NCBI GenBank assembly: GCA_030626645.1
Contig: DAOUTP010000003.1
Coordinates: 1 to 23,907 of the forward strand
Reading direction: 5' to 3'
DNA length: 23,907 bases
DNA from: Candidatus Cloacimonadota bacterium
Lineage (GTDB): Bacteria; Cloacimonadota; Cloacimonadia; Cloacimonadales; TCS61
In this document: positions 23,614-23,907 of the stretch, piece by piece
Layout: every line of letters begins with the position of its first letter
How positions within the stretch are numbered: position 1 is the first letter of the stretch
Program-made: the position numbers and the translations under genes
The notes under the pieces: generated by a model
Told to the model about the DNA's origin: nothing
What the model saw: only the letters and a program-made list of their open reading frames with translations
Databases searched by the model: none

Positions 23614-23907
23614 TTAGAATTTTACCTGAAGCTGCATCAGGATTTCGTCATTAGCTTCTTCATTACCTTCCTCAGCTTTATACAGGTAGTTCATTTGTAA
23701 TCTTGTCCAATCGTTAAAGAAATAGTTGAATCCAAAAGTGATTGTATTCAAGGCATTTTCTTCTGTATCAGTATCAGGGTCGTATATCTCATATTTTACA
23801 ACTGGCTGCAAACTCCAAGGTGTCATATACATTGCTTGTGCCCAAAAACCACTCTTCTTAAATGTACCAGCCTGGTACCCTAAAAAGTCTCCTCAGCCAC
23901 CCCAGAC
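23614..23907 (-). CDS. 3' part of an outer-membrane porin (phosphate-selective porin O/P-like), with in-frame TGA near the window edge
   Basis: The visible frame shows alternating amphipathic beta strands typical of a barrel (GFWAQAMYM, LQPVVKYEIYD, ALNTITFGFNYFF, TRLQMNYLYKA) and ends in the phenylalanine (MQLQVKF) required for outer-membrane insertion. It resembles the last strands of OprO/OprP-type porins. Conventional reading allows only 72 aa from an internal ATG at 23832, which has no ribosome-binding site and lies mid-barrel. Upstream of it the frame continues 20 codons to a TGA at 23895-23893, then four more sense codons (V-W-G-G) to the edge. The gene begins outside the window. Confidence 0.65.
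23864..23878 (-). promoter_or_regulatory. SECIS-like hairpin downstream of the porin TGA
   Basis: On the minus strand GTACCA (23878-23873) pairs perfectly with TGGTAC (23869-23864) around the loop GGC. The loop starts 21 nt after the TGA, the same distance as in the secreted gene at 1971-280. Stem length, loop and offset fit the bacterial SECIS pattern. There is no bulged base and no extension of the stem below it. Confidence 0.35.
23893..23895 (-). other. In-frame TGA in the porin frame: candidate recoding site or error
   Basis: The codons read V-W-G-G-[TGA]-G-D-F-L-G. The DNA context GGTGGCTGAGGA differs by one base from that of the TGA at 1713-1711. Only four codons are visible upstream, so continuity of the frame is less certain than for the other site. 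Confidence 0.5.

Noticed and set aside
1..23907. CRISPR array, tRNA, rRNA, insertion sequence or replication origin
   Set aside because: No regularly spaced direct repeats, cloverleaf sequences, transposase frames or origin-like iterons were seen on reading the window.

Overview
The window looks like a chromosome segment of an anaerobic, AT-rich bacterium of the FCB group, most likely Candidatus Cloacimonadota (Cloacimonetes/WWE1). This rests on two exported proteins ending in the sorting domain with the NYPNPFNP start and the SSGIYFYK...KKMILMK end, a gingipain-type C25 peptidase, an outer-membrane porin, and an oxygen-sensitive heterodisulfide-reductase/NADH-dehydrogenase-type flavoprotein cluster. 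The taxonomic call is from memory of protein style, not from a search. Nearly everything is on the minus strand; only one MarR-family gene is on the plus strand.

Layout from high to low coordinates, the direction of transcription. (1) 23907-22749: the 3' part of an outer-membrane porin with an in-frame TGA four codons from the window edge, then an exported two-domain rhodanese and a terminator. (2) 22607-9589: a long redox operon. It encodes an HdrA-fragment/NuoE fusion, an HndB-like thioredoxin-fold [2Fe-2S] protein, an HndC/NuoF-like NADH/FMN subunit, DRTGG, CBS-HATPase, DRTGG, PHP and HATPase proteins, a 1090-aa [2Fe-2S]/ferredoxin/HdrA-half/HdrA fusion, and then HdrA, HdrC and HdrB. (3) 9596-9132 on the plus strand: a MarR regulator converging on hdrB. 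(4) 8891-6063: a receiver-PAS histidine kinase and an NtrC-type sigma-54 activator. (5) 5843-2181: a secreted C25 cysteine peptidase. (6) 1971-280: a secreted sorting-domain protein interrupted by an in-frame TGA. (7) 26-1: the first codons of another minus-strand gene.

How the genes may work together: block 2 has the order of an NAD(P)H-linked [FeFe]-hydrogenase operon (HndABC/HydABC style, with the DRTGG, PHP and HATPase companions), but no H-cluster protein is present. The [2Fe-2S]/ferredoxin head that normally leads into the hydrogenase domain leads instead into HdrA modules, and HdrABC follow. The simplest inference is a soluble electron-bifurcating or confurcating NAD(P)H:ferredoxin:disulfide(-like) oxidoreductase with three HdrA-type modules. 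One of those modules is split between two genes, its N-terminal half fused to NuoE and its C-terminal half fused to the NuoG/HydA-like head.

The second unusual signal is a pair of in-frame TGA codons, in the two exported proteins at opposite ends of the window. They share the 12-nt context GGTGGYTGAGGA, and each is followed by a small hairpin whose apical loop begins with GG exactly 21 nt after the TGA. This fits bacterial selenocysteine insertion, but a motif-specific sequencing error or true nonsense mutations are not excluded. TGA is used as a normal terminator elsewhere in the window.
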